Shown piece by piece: positions 52,301 to 62,183 of a DNA stretch of 64,000 nucleotides; positions within the stretch are counted from its first letter, which is position 1; the number at the start of each line of letters is the position of its first letter. The notes below the pieces were generated by a model that was not told where the DNA came from, did not search any database, and saw only the letters and a program-made list of their open reading frames with translations. A program made the translations under genes and the position numbers. Source of the stretch: Odobenus rosmarus divergens. Lineage: Eukaryota > Chordata > Mammalia > Carnivora > Odobenidae. The stretch covers positions 2,366,176-2,430,175 of the forward strand of contig NW_004450480.1 of the NCBI RefSeq assembly GCF_000321225.1. Direction: 5' to 3'.

Positions 52301-54839
52301 CAAACATGGAAAGGCTTGCATTTATTTTAAAAGTCCTGGCACTAGGCACAAATTCTCCCTATATCGTCAACGATTGCACTGGTGCAACTGGAAAATCCTA
52401 TAACATTCAGTGCTACACACAGCATAATTAACTCATTTTTATACCAAGCCCTTTTAAGCCACATCTTTTTGTTCCATGGACTTCTAACATATTTTACAGT
52501 TCTAATTCTCTTCCACTGTCCTACATTAATCAAAGCTGTAACCCCTGTTGTCTTTGTACTACAGAATCAGAATGTGCCCCTGGCGAGGAATGGGGGAAAA
52601 GTCAACAGGAATTAAATTTCAGTGCAACTGTTTACTCAACTGTGGCCTGCAGTTATTGAAATTTTATCCGTGGTTTTGTGTGACTACCGCAGTAATGAAT
52701 TCAGCATGGCTGTGATTTTCTCACTGCTGGTATTCTCACTTCAAGTAAAAACCTGTAGAATAAAAATGACGAAAACAACCCAAGTCCATCATGTTGACCC
52801 TCGCATTTCTCCAAAGCGCTTAATTGTTGCCGTTTTCGGTCTGGAAGGAAACTAGGTTCACTCTAGTCCTGGAAAACTTTTTTAATCCCTTAGTTTTTTT
52901 CCCCCCTCAATCCATCTACAGATTTTCTTGTCCTCCACCAACCTGTGAAGAGCCGCATCTATACTTCAAGGGGCAAACAGCTGTCAGAATTTTATTTTAA
53001 AAGATCGAAAAGGCCTGCCAAGCCTAATATGTGGGGTTTTAGCCACAATGATAAATCCAACTACTCTCTCTTCCTAAATCATATCAATAGCAAATAAAAA
53101 TAAAGTTGTTATAAAAAGTATTTAACAAGTTTCAAAGTACAATCAAAAGGTACTGACATCCGTAACACATCACAGCATGTTTTCCAAAGTGGTCACAGCC
53201 AAGATAAAGAGGGGAGATGTGCTAATTTTGTTACTGATGCTTTTTAAGGAAGATGCTGTTAAAAATGCACTTTCCTAACTGTCTTCTATGAGGCCAATAT
53301 GTTGTTGCTGTTATTGGTGTAGGGGTGTGTGCGCGTGTGTGTTGATGGTATATATGTAAATATTTTGGCTGACTTACTACTTTACGATGGTAAATGATCT
53401 TCAGTTCTTCATATAAAACTCTAAAGAAGTGAATTTCCCATTTATTTAATTAATGTACCTTAAATATTAAGCATGTGGGGTACTCACCCCATAGGTCAAG
53501 AGCACCACACCTCAACTGCTCCATAAAGAACCAGTGGATCTTGGCCTCTGTAGCGTAAGGACAGAGAACACAGCACCCCAAAATAGCAACTGCCTGTTCT
53601 CAGTATAACCATAAATACCCGAGAACACCACATGAACGATGCATGCACACACGGATACCTTCCTACCATTTGAGGATATGTTTTGCTAACCACCTCGGTG
53701 GTTAGAATTTGGCCATTTGCACTCATTTAAGTGCACAACCTTCCACACGACATACATCAATTCCAGCCGATGTGATGCCCAAGGTGCAGGCACAGAAGGG
53801 TCTGGGCGGCCAGGGAGAGAGACCACACCACATTGCTTAGATGAAGCGCTTTGCAGTGAGACCTGATCATGTCTGCTAGTTTTCTTTACTTTCTATTCCA
53901 CTAACTTCTAACAGACTAACAATGTAACGATTCTTCATGTTTTAAAAAACTTCTTAGCAAGAAGAAAATAAAATATGCTCAGCGCCTGTCAAAGGCTATA
54001 ACCCTCATACAAAAAGGGATTCCCTTTACTTCTCTGATAACGGTTTCCAAGAAAATGGTTTGAGAAAAGGTTCGCCTTCATCCTCCCCATCCCCTAACGA
54101 TTTCTGTTTCTTTCAGAAAGGCCTGAGGACGCATCATTCTTTTTTCACCTTTCTGAAATGGCACCATAACTATGCATTGAGTAAATGAATCAAGGACTAA
54201 AATGGAACAAAACCCACCCATTATCATTTAACAAAAATAATCCTATTTCCTGATTTCAAGAGAGGCTGGAAAAACACCGCTGTCTTCAAGCGGGTGCTAC
54301 TTACTTGTTTGAATTTCCCTCAACACTGGGGCCACACACCTCCATTTTCTGGGTCACCTTTACCATTTGGAAATATTTAATCAGTCACCCACAGGTACCC
54401 ACTGACATGCCTACGGAGAGCGTAAGGAGAATGAGCATGTCCCCGTTTATATGCACCTGGGGGAGCCACCAATAAGAGCTAATTTAAAGCATTACGAGGA
54501 TCTAGCCGCGTATCAGCTGCCGTATGTACACAGGACACATAGGTCAGTGGCCCACACCCCGAAGTTCCTACAGGTAGCAGGGGGCAATTTCTTATACTTA
54601 AAGACTGTGCTGTTGTTGCTTCGCCTGCTGTATACCCACTCCTGCCCGTTTGCTCCTACTGTTTGCTTCTACTCTCCTGATGCGCCTATTCCCTCTCCCA
54701 TCCCCCATTCCTTTTATCCATTACCCCTCATTTTGTGTCTTTCTTCACCAGGCTCAATAAGCCTGTTTATTATTATTACTTTTTAACTCAAGCATCGGGA
54801 ACCATTTCTCCAAAGATTCATTGTATTCCAAACAGTTCA
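46376..54839. other. Intron 3' of the FOXP1 start exon
   Basis: Mostly unique AT-rich intron. Weak pieces: an L2-like block at about 48300-48560, a MIR tail at 49930-50010, a TTA repeat at 49301-49336, and a GC-richer patch at 51830-52010. I see no second FOXP1 coding exon and no other gene. Confidence 0.45.
49301..49341. repeat. (TTA)n microsatellite
   Basis: About 12 TTA/ATT units with one interruption. Confidence 0.95.
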
Positions 54840-55012
54840 GCTTCGGGCGGCCACGGGGGGGCCTGGGAAGGGTGCCCAGAGGTGCACTCAAGCTCATGGT
54901 TAACAACTGCTCCCCAAGACGGGGGTGGGGAGGCTTCCAAGACTCAACTCCCAAGGGCTTGGGCACTCGTCTCTGAAGGCCCCCACCGGGCCGCCAGATG
55001 CTGCTGACAGTC

Positions 55013-55043
55013 GGCCAGCGCGCCAGGTGAGCCTCCAACACTC
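55013..55043 (+). repeat. Inverted repeat, left arm
   Basis: This 31-bp segment (core GCGCGCCAGGTGAGCCTCCA) is the reverse complement of 56161-56191 with one mismatch; 26 bp in a row are perfect. It is not low-complexity and belongs to no repeat family I recognise. It contains CAG|GTGAGCC, a donor-like string on the plus strand. Confidence 0.85.
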
Positions 55044-55120
55044 CGCGGGGTGGGGGGGTGCGAGCGCGAAGGGCGAGCAGGAGAGCTGGCCCTCCAACCC
55101 CGTGCACCCCCCCGCCCCCC

Positions 55121-55129
55121 CAGTACCTG
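55121..55129 (-). other. Distal duplicate splice donor (possible alternative FOXP1 donor)
   Basis: On the minus strand CAGCTGCAACAG|GTACTG has its GT at 55126-55125, exactly 59 nt beyond the proximal donor. The last codons CAACAG match the end of the mammalian exon as I recall it better than the proximal copy does, so this could be the ancestral donor. Use of this site would extend the exon by 59 nt, read out of the Q frame (Cys/Ser/Gly-rich residues) and leave the wrong phase for the next exon. It is therefore expected to be silent or to produce a frameshifted product. Confidence 0.5.
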
Positions 55130-55179
55130 TTGCAGCTGCACGTGCACGAGCTCGGCGGCCCCCGCGCCCCGTGCGCCCC

Positions 55180-55188
55180 CAGTACCTG
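55180..55188 (-). other. FOXP1: Proximal splice donor of the FOXP1 start exon
   Basis: On the minus strand CAGCAGCAGCAG|GTACTG has its GT at 55185-55184. Using it gives a 174-nt coding segment in phase 0, which is the phase required to join the next FOXP1 coding exon (ALQVARQ...). It lies in the exon-proximal copy of a 59-bp tandem duplication, so a second near-identical donor follows in the intron. Confidence 0.75.
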
Positions 55189-55359
55189 CTGCTGCTGCAC
55201 GTGCACGAGCTCAGCGGCCCCCGCGTCCGCGGCCGGCGTCTCCCCGTTGGACCGCCCCTCGCGAAGACTGGCACACTGGAGCAAATGGTTGCTGCCGCTC
55301 GACCCGTTCTGGATGGCTGAACCGTTACTTTTTGTCTCAGTCCCAGATTCTTGCATCAT
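55186..55359 (-). CDS. FOXP1: FOXP1 first coding exon (N-terminal 58 codons, partial gene)
   Basis: This is the start-codon exon of the forkhead transcription factor FOXP1, a nuclear repressor acting in lymphoid, cardiac, lung and neural development. The minus-strand frame begins [20 protein letters not shown] and ends in four glutamines, the start of the Q-rich region that precedes the zinc finger, leucine zipper and forkhead domain (all encoded outside this window). FOXP2 differs early (MMQESATETISNSS), so FOXP1 is the better match. The start is the first of two adjacent ATGs, 11 nt inside the exon. The 174-nt coding part ends in phase 0 at CAG|GTACTG. The first 20 residues match the mammalian protein as I recall it. 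From residue 21 about ten substitutions appear (for example E28Q, V44A, I46A, D50E, A52V, A54V) and the Q run is 4 rather than about 6. There is no stop or frameshift, and introns flank it, so this is not a processed pseudogene. Identity is certain; the exact 3' end is less so because the donor is duplicated. Confidence 0.93.
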
Positions 55360-55370
55360 GACTCAAAAAC

Positions 55371-55420
55371 CTGAGAGAGGGATTTTCAGGAGGGAGCGGG
55401 GGAGAGAGAGAAAAAAGCAG
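55371..55420 (-). other. FOXP1: Splice acceptor and pyrimidine tract of the FOXP1 start exon
   Basis: On the minus strand a long C/T-rich run (TTTTTTCTCTCTCTCCCCCG, then CTCCCTCC) leads to CCTCTCTCAG|GTTTTTGAGTC, followed directly by ATGATG. The AG occupies 55372-55371, giving an 11-nt 5' UTR stub in the exon. A long tract and a consensus CAG make this a strong acceptor. The short leader fits FOXP1, whose 5' UTR comes mostly from separate upstream non-coding exons. Confidence 0.85.
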
Positions 55421-56160
55421 CTGTTAAAACAGTTGTTGGACAGAAGGAGCAGGGCCCTGCCGTCTGTGTTGCCAAACTCTGTAAGCAGTTGTCCTTTTCT
55501 TTCACGATCACTTTTGGCCCTGGGTCGTGGGCTAGTCCCCTAGGGTCGGAGGACGGAGGGGCCAGTCCAGCTTCAAGGTTTAGCAGTGGTCCTTTAAATA
55601 GGCTGTTTCCCCTTGGGAGGAAAAAAAAAAAAAAAAAAACTTTCGGGGGAACTCAGGATTTATGGTTAAATTTCTGTGGATTGTGTCTGGATGTTTTGCT
55701 CTAAAACCAGTAAGTCGCTGTGTGTGGCATATTAGGTGTAACATTAAATTTTAGTGTGTGCGGGCTCTGCGTGGGGGTGGTACACTCCTAGAGAGAAAGT
55801 CTGCAACTCCACTCTATCAAGACATGACAGACACCACCGGGAGGGGCCCCTGAGGTCTTATGAGCTGAACACCCTTACCGTCAAAAAGCGAAGAGCATTT
55901 AAAGATTCGTACTCCCCAAAATCATTCAGGTACTGAAAAGTCTTCAAAATTGGCCATTCCAATAAGATTGGCCACATTTAGAGAGGGGAAAAAAATCCCC
56001 ACTTTTCAGGAGCTGAAAAAATTCAGACTCTGATCTTTGTCCTAGGGTTAAAACTTCCCTAGGAAATCCTCTTCAAAGTTAGGGGGTTTTCTCATGCTGG
56101 ATTACTAACCTCTAGTTTGATTTAAGGCCTGAAAGGTCTGGGGCATCTATTTATTTCTGT
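55421..56160. other. Intron 5' of the FOXP1 start exon
   Basis: Unique sequence with a 20-base A run at 55620-55639. No non-coding FOXP1 exon could be identified with confidence. Confidence 0.4.
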
Positions 56161-56191
56161 GAGTGTTGGAGGCTCACCTGGCGCGCAGGCC
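56161..56191 (-). repeat. Inverted repeat, right arm
   Basis: This is the partner of the arm at 55013-55043. The inner edges lose similarity abruptly while the outer edge continues for a few bases. The two arms flank 1117 bp that contain the whole FOXP1 start exon. The donor-like string lies on the minus strand here, the same strand as FOXP1. Confidence 0.85.
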
Positions 56192-56459
56192 TTAGGCAGA
56201 CCAAAGAAAAGGTCTGAATGTGAAAGTATGAAATGTCTAATAAAAAAAATGTGTGTGTGTGTATACAGTAGGTATATAGTATGTATGTCTGTATGTATAG
56301 TGCAAGATGAGCAGCTGGAAGATATCACCTACATACATGTAAATGTATTTCACATTCTGCCCAGCTACTCTCTAGGTACAAAACCATTATCCTACGGAGC
56401 CAATTCAGCTCTCAGTAAAGGCGTCTGATTATGACAAAAGATAGATAATATTTACTAAT

Positions 56460-56690
56460 ACCAAATGTTACCATGTATTTGTTACCAGTGCTGTGCCAAG
56501 CCCACCTGCAGGTGATTTATGTATATCCACCAGTTTAGTTGTGAATGCCACTGGTATCTCCAGTATGCAGATGGGAAAACTAGGGCTCCATGAGGACCAT
56601 TTTAATTTGCCCAGCATAAATCACTAGTAATGGTGCAATCAGGATTTGAACAAGTTCAGTCGGATGTCAAAGTTCTTAACCATGTGTTTT
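56460..56690 (-). repeat. MIR SINE remnant
   Basis: ATGCAGATGGGAAAACTAGG, then AGTAATGGTGCAATCAGGAT and TTTGAAC, gives a long reverse MIR. Confidence 0.75.
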
Positions 56691-56852
56691 CTTCCAGTTG
56701 AGGTGCAGTAAGGAGCAAACAATGAAATGGCAGGGTCATACTCCAAATTCACAGACGAGGACTTTGAACAGGATAAACAATAGTCGCTAAAGGACTTGAC
56801 AGTTCCAATATCAAAGCTGAGAAATGTCTGAACGTTAAAACTTTAACGTGAG

Positions 56853-57055
56853 GGGCACCTGGGTGGCGCAGTCGGTTAAGCGTCTGCCTTTGGCTTGGGT
56901 CATGATCTCAGGATCCTGGGATTGAGCCCCACGTCAGGCTTCCTACTCGGCAAGGAGCCTGCTTCTCCCTCTCCCTCTGCAGCACCCCCCCACTTGTGTT
57001 CTCTCTCTCCCTCTCTCTCTGTCAAATAAATAAATAAAATCTTAAAAAAAAAACC
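56853..57055 (+). mobile_element. Carnivore tRNA-derived SINE
   Basis: GGGCACCTGGGTGGCGCAGT head, CT-rich region and AAATAAATAAATAAAATC tail. The target duplication AACTTTAACGTGAG / AACTTTAACATGAG (56839-56852, 57056-57069) has one difference. It lies in the intron, sense strand opposite to FOXP1. Confidence 0.95.
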
Positions 57056-57069
57056 AACTTTAACATGAG

Positions 57070-58449
57070 GCACCGATCTCGCATAAAAGGGCTGAAAACT
57101 TAGAACAAGTATTTTTGCATCGTGTAAAGAGAGACACAACCTGCGCTACAGACTTGTCCCCCACTCATGAAATATGTGACAACAGGGAAACTGAAACACT
57201 TGGGACCTCCTCTTTAGAGGATGCCGCCCTCTTGCTAGAAGTTGGTTTAAATCCCTTTTCTACCAACTTCCACAAAAGCCTAATGGAAAATTAAAAGCAG
57301 AAAAATTCACATCTTCATTTCCTTTCAGTGCACTGTATGATCCAACTTGAGCACAAACTTTATAAACCCAGAAGACTTATTTTTTAAAGTTAATCCAGTT
57401 CTGAAGGGGATTAAGAATGGCATTTTTTGTTGACAGGTGGGAAACAAATTCAGAAGCAACAGCTGATTCACTCTCTTCTCTTGAGATCGGACTTTCCAGT
57501 AATTAGAGTCCTTTAAAAACCGCCTTTACATCCTTACTGTCTGCAGAGTATAAAACCTATCAAAAATACAACTAAAACTTTCTCTAAGATAGAAGAACCA
57601 GGCAATACAAGTACCTTGTTTCAATTTTGTGAAATTGAGGGGTTTTATCCCCCCCAATGTTTCAGTTTCTGTTTCATAAACCTGCCCATTCGTACAGAAA
57701 TGAAGGAAAAGACGTTTAGGTATTTGAGGGAGAGAATGGTTGTCCTAGAGTAGTTAACAAGGAAACTCACTGAATTCTTAGGGTATGTCACAAGCATACC
57801 TAAAGAAAAAACAAAAACATTTTTTTTAAGTTTCTGGAAAGCCTATCCACATCAGCGAATGGACCCGCAAAAGACAAAAACATGGCTTACACATGAAACC
57901 CATACCTGCCCTCAGAAGGGGGCATAGCCAGCCAAATACTGTGTCCTCAGAACTATAGGGAAGAAAGCTGCTTTTCACACCCTGCGACCACTGGGATGCG
58001 TGACCTCAAAACAGATGCTAAGAGATGCCCCGCTTCTGTTCCCTGCGTTTGACACCGTGGTGGTGGGCGGAGTAAGGACGATCTCCGATCCACAATTTGA
58101 TGAGAAGGTTTTGCTCTACGCAGTTCCAAGAAGGCTGCCAAGTCCTCCAGGAGAAGTTTTGCAGGCATCTCGCCAAGCAGCTTGGCTTGCGAATCGGGTC
58201 TGTGAGAGTGCAGGCATTGGGACCGAAATTGCATAAAGGATTATTTTGGTCTGAGGATGTCCTTAATTAGTCAAGTGCTAACAGTAGTATGTAGGTTGCA
58301 AGATTTAAAATTTCCCATAATCTCCCACACCAATCAGGAGAAAACAGCTTTTTGAAAAGCACATGTGAAAAATTAGGAGTGTCGATGTCTAAGAACATTT
58401 CTAACAATATCTGGGCTGGCAATATTTCTTTCTATGGAATGTTCCAAGC
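57070..58449. other. Intron with a CpG-bearing unique block
   Basis: 57950-58240 is less AT-rich, keeps several CpGs and carries overlapping open frames on both strands. It matches no repeat that I know. It could be a conserved element or an unrecognised non-coding exon. Confidence 0.35.
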
Positions 58450-58640
58450 CATTTAATAAGGCTTTATGTCTGTACAACACTTCACAAACTACAAGGCTCT
58501 CTGAGGTACTTTTCAAACTCATAACAAGTCCATCAGGGAGAAGAGGCAGGTGAAATTTATCCCCATTTTACAGATAAGAAAACCAAAACGCAGTAGAGGT
58601 GAAGGAATAGATACAGCCATAATCATTTCCTGTTTCAGAC
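58450..58640 (-). repeat. MIR SINE remnant
   Basis: TATCCCCATTTTACAGATAA, then GAAAACCAAAACGCAG, with an upstream TTTCAAACTCATAACAAGTC. Confidence 0.65.
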
Positions 58641-61600
58641 ATGAACTTGCCCACTCAATGACTGGCAGAGAATTTCCCATTTGCAAAGTCCTGGGCAAGG
58701 TGGTGCATTAGTAAATGAATGAAAAGAAAACTAAGCAATTCCAGGGAAGACAGTACCAAGGTGGCAGGTGGACAAATAAAAGCATCTAAAATACAAAGAT
58801 GAAAGTGTCGGCATTCTTTAGCAAACACCTCTATTTGTCTTTTTCTATTGAGTTTTACAATTTGGGAATCATCTCAAAGCAGGTCAGTGTATACAAGAGG
58901 CATGTGCGTTTTCTGACGTTGAACACTGTAACTTCTTTTCTTAGAGGGAGCTTGTCATAGTCACTCAGTTTGTATAACCTCTGCTTCCCTCTGGGACTCC
59001 TTATAACCAATGAACTGCTCTGCTCCATGGCAAATCGAGAGCAAGAAACAATACGCAATCACCCCGAGTGTGCGAATACGGAGGCACAGCACCGGGAGGA
59101 CATGACAACCCCTCCCCACTAACAAGCCCTCTGGAAACAAAGACAAATCTTCCTCTGGCTTCTTGCATGGCTTCTCCGAATGAGCTGGGCCTGTTTAAGC
59201 CACATATGATCCATTCAACACAACCCTGCAAAGGCTGAGGCTGTAATCGCATGGATGTCAGAAAGCTGAAGGAAGCCAAAATGGCCCACTTCTCGTCTTG
59301 CTTGGAAACATGACAGAGCTACTGATTTCAAAAGATCGATTTTTGTGCTGAAGGAACTTGTAGAAAAGGATAAGAACTGAGTTTAGCATGCCTATTTATT
59401 GTCGTTGCCAACAGTGCATACTCTGGAAGTATTCTGGAAAATTCATAATGTCCAGGCCAATGTATTTATAGTAAATTAAAGCAATGCTTTATTATTATGA
59501 TTATTTCCTTGGTTACAGTGTTGATGCTGAAAATTTAAGGAAAATAAAGCCCTTGTTATCATGCTTGTGAAAGATTTTAAGCTAACAAAAAGTTCAGTCT
59601 TGATTCCAGGGCAGTTAATTAAGGTTGACCAAGTCAGGCAGAAGTAAATTAACTTGGCTGATCAATTATTTATATGAAGCAGAATAAATGCCCTTAAAGA
59701 ACTTGGTCTGTTCGTGAAAGGATGTGTAAATTAAACTAAACATAGTTTTGTAAAATATATTTTTACTTCTATGGGGAGAAGAGAAGAGAAGTTAATGGCG
59801 AAATCACTTGTAGGAAAATGATGACAGTGATGACACGGTCCTCCCCCATTCTAAAGCAGAGATCCTCTTTCTCATTGTTCATCCAGTGCCAGGAAAGGAG
59901 GAAAATGGAAGGCATTTTGAAGAGATAACAGAAGCTCTTGGGGTGTTAAAAAAGGGGGGGGGAGCGAGGCGGGGGGGGGGAAGGAAAGAAGGAAGGAAAG
60001 AGGTAGGGAAGGGAGGGACAGAGAAGGGGAAGGAGTAAGGTTGGGAGGGAAGGACAGAGCGTTGAGGAGAGAAGGAGGAAGACAGCAACTCTAAGAATGG
60101 AGAGACCCTGTGAATTTCCATATTTTGGAATTACTGAATGAGAGGCGCACTTACTTCATCATCCGTTAGACTCTGTGCAGTTTGTAGACAGGATAAGAAT
60201 AAAGGTGGGAGTCAGGCTAACTCTAGTTCTAAAGAAGGACTCACTGCACCATGATAATTCAAAGTCCACACTGATCATGTTCATGCGATTCAGGAAAGAA
60301 GAAAAGCTTGTGTGTATTAAGACATAAAGCATACATTTACTTCTGGGTTTCATCAGATAAGTGAACAGTTTCCCTTTAAACGTGCAAAAGGTCTGGACAC
60401 CTGGCAACATAATACACATAAAGGAGTTCTAAGGAGCAAAGTGCAGCTAAGGGGATTCTTCCCTGCCAGCAGGCAACCAGCAGGGTGCCACAGGACACTA
60501 ACCCAGCGCCTTACTCTCCACCTTCTTGCAGGAGCTCCTCTCATTCACAACAGGGACTCAAGAACAGAAAGCACCCCTGAAGAAAGTCTGGCTTTGACAA
60601 TGGAGACTTCGCATTTCCTAGCACGTCACACATGCTTTTCCAAGTGTTCGCCCTTCACCTGGCAAGATGGGACTACAGTAGGGGGCAGAGACGAGAGGAA
60701 GGGCTGGTGGAGGGATTACAAGTGAAACTGAGGGGTTAAGAAGCAGGTGAAGAAAGGGCAGCATGGAAGGGCCCCAGGTGGCCCCAAGATGCAGAATCAC
60801 TGCCACTAAGTGGGGATTTCATAGCATACTCTCAGTGAATAAAAAAGGGAGGAGGAAGAATTCAACAAGAAAAACAAAGTAACACCAGTTGATTATTTTC
60901 ACGTCTGAGATCACTCCCACAAGTTGTGAATGAACCCTTCAGACACCACTGTCTGCCTATCCACTGCCCCCAATGGCAGGGGTCTCATTCCATGGAAAGA
61001 CCATCCGAGGGCCAAGTTGAGGAAGAGAAATCGGTGTGCTGACTGTGTTATGAAGGCACCATCTTCCAATACCAAATTTTCATAATTATAACAGAAAGGC
61101 GTAAATTTTCTAATGCATGGCAGTTCAAAAAGTAATCAAGGGAATGAGCCGGAGGGCTATTTTAATGTATGCAAAGCTAGTGACCCACAGTAAATGGGAG
61201 GTAAGCTACAATGAATGCAAAGTAATGCACACATACTGAAGTCCTGGTCTGATGAGGGACGGCTAAAATTAACACCCAATTAATTTCCGAATTGACAAAC
61301 AAATGAAACCCATAAATCTACTTTCTCATTAATTTTCTTGTGGTATAATTTAAAGCAGTAATATGAGGGCAAAAACTGAGCATTATCCATCATAAATATC
61401 AAAAAGATAGCACTGTAACACCATAAATTATGCATATTACCTGTTGTTAAAAATGATTTATGTATTATCAACTTTATCATGCACTGTAGATATCTAGATC
61501 TATCTTTAAAAATCTGGAATTTTATTTAGCACTTAGGAAAAAAACGGTAAGGAGCAATGAAATAGTCAAAAATATATTTTTAAAGGCTACTTATATAGCC

Positions 61601-62106
61601 ATATGGGAGAGAAGGGCAAAACTGCAATCTTCCCAAACCTTAGGTCAGCAGAGGTTGAGGATATCGTGGAAGTGTCGGGCTGGGCCTCTCAAAGGAGAAA
61701 GAACCAGCTCTCGGAGCACCCCTCCCGGAAAAGCCTTGGTACATGTGTCCTCAGGGAGCTACTCCCGCAGAAAATGCAGGGCTTGGGTCTGGAAAGGAAT
61801 GGGTACAGGGGAGGCTATCCTGGCTGCACCTCAGACAGCCAGAGGGGGAGAACCTACAGCTATGGGTGCTCAGTGAAGCAGAATCCTCAGCCGGCAAGTC
61901 TGGGAGGATAATTAGGTTCGTTGTTAATAATGTAATATGGTAGCTCTCTTACCTTTATAGTTCAAAGGAGGAGAAAAGAAGAACTAGGAACTAGTTTGTA
62001 TTTATCAATCAACCTAGAAGTACTCTCCATCAAGTAAAGGGATAAAGAGGCATTCAGAGAAAATGATCTCCTTCCTGGCCTTCCAACTCCATTTCTTTAG
62101 TAACAA
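58641..62106. other. Intron, unique, with a conserved-looking AT block
   Basis: 59380-59760 is unbroken AT-rich sequence with TTAATTAA, GATCAATTATTTA and AATTAA words, free of transposons. A purine-rich G/GA tract follows at 59951-60090. The rest is unique, with no exon recognised. Confidence 0.4.
59951..60090. repeat. Purine-rich G/GA/GGAA tract
   Basis: Long G-runs (GGGGGGGGGG at both 59954 and 59970 regions), then AAGGAAAGAAGGAAGGAAAG. One strand is almost pure purine. Confidence 0.85.
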
Positions 62107-62111
62107 TTAAA

Positions 62112-62142
<31 letters not shown>
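62107..62142. repeat. (AAC)n microsatellite
   Basis: About 11 AAC units. Confidence 0.95.
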
Positions 62143-62183
62143 CCTTTATCTTGAACTTTACTTTCAGGCACACCTTGCACATA

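Larger units (their letters stand above)
55116..55225. repeat. 59-bp tandem duplication of the FOXP1 exon end and donor
   Basis: The block beginning CAGTACCTG at 55121 recurs at 55180. The first 46 positions agree except at three sites (T/C, A/T and G/A), and both copies are preceded by a C-run. Each copy holds a donor (GTAC on the minus strand), a CAG-type run, and the shared motif CACGTGCACGAGCTC. The few differences imply a fairly recent duplication or ongoing conversion between copies. Confidence 0.85.
54840..55320. promoter_or_regulatory. GC-rich, CpG-rich island over the FOXP1 start exon
   Basis: Base composition jumps from AT-rich intron to strongly GC-rich sequence with many CpGs (for example CCGCGTCCGCGGCCGGCGTC at 55221-55240), then falls again after about 55320. 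It covers the exon's 3' two thirds and about 340 bp of downstream intron. It could be an intragenic CpG island or alternative promoter, or a GC-biased conversion hotspot. No TATA box or mapped start site can be shown from sequence alone. Confidence 0.6.

Noticed and set aside
54900..54965. Possible alternative terminal exon of a short FOXP1 isoform (SPWEL in one minus frame)
   Set aside because: Only five residues agree with the isoform end I recall. The rest and the acceptor do not match, so it is probably chance.
54754..55359. A 201-residue minus-strand open frame read as one protein
   Set aside because: Only the first 58 codons are FOXP1. Beyond the GTACTG donor the frame reads through intron and the duplicated donor copy into unrelated residues.
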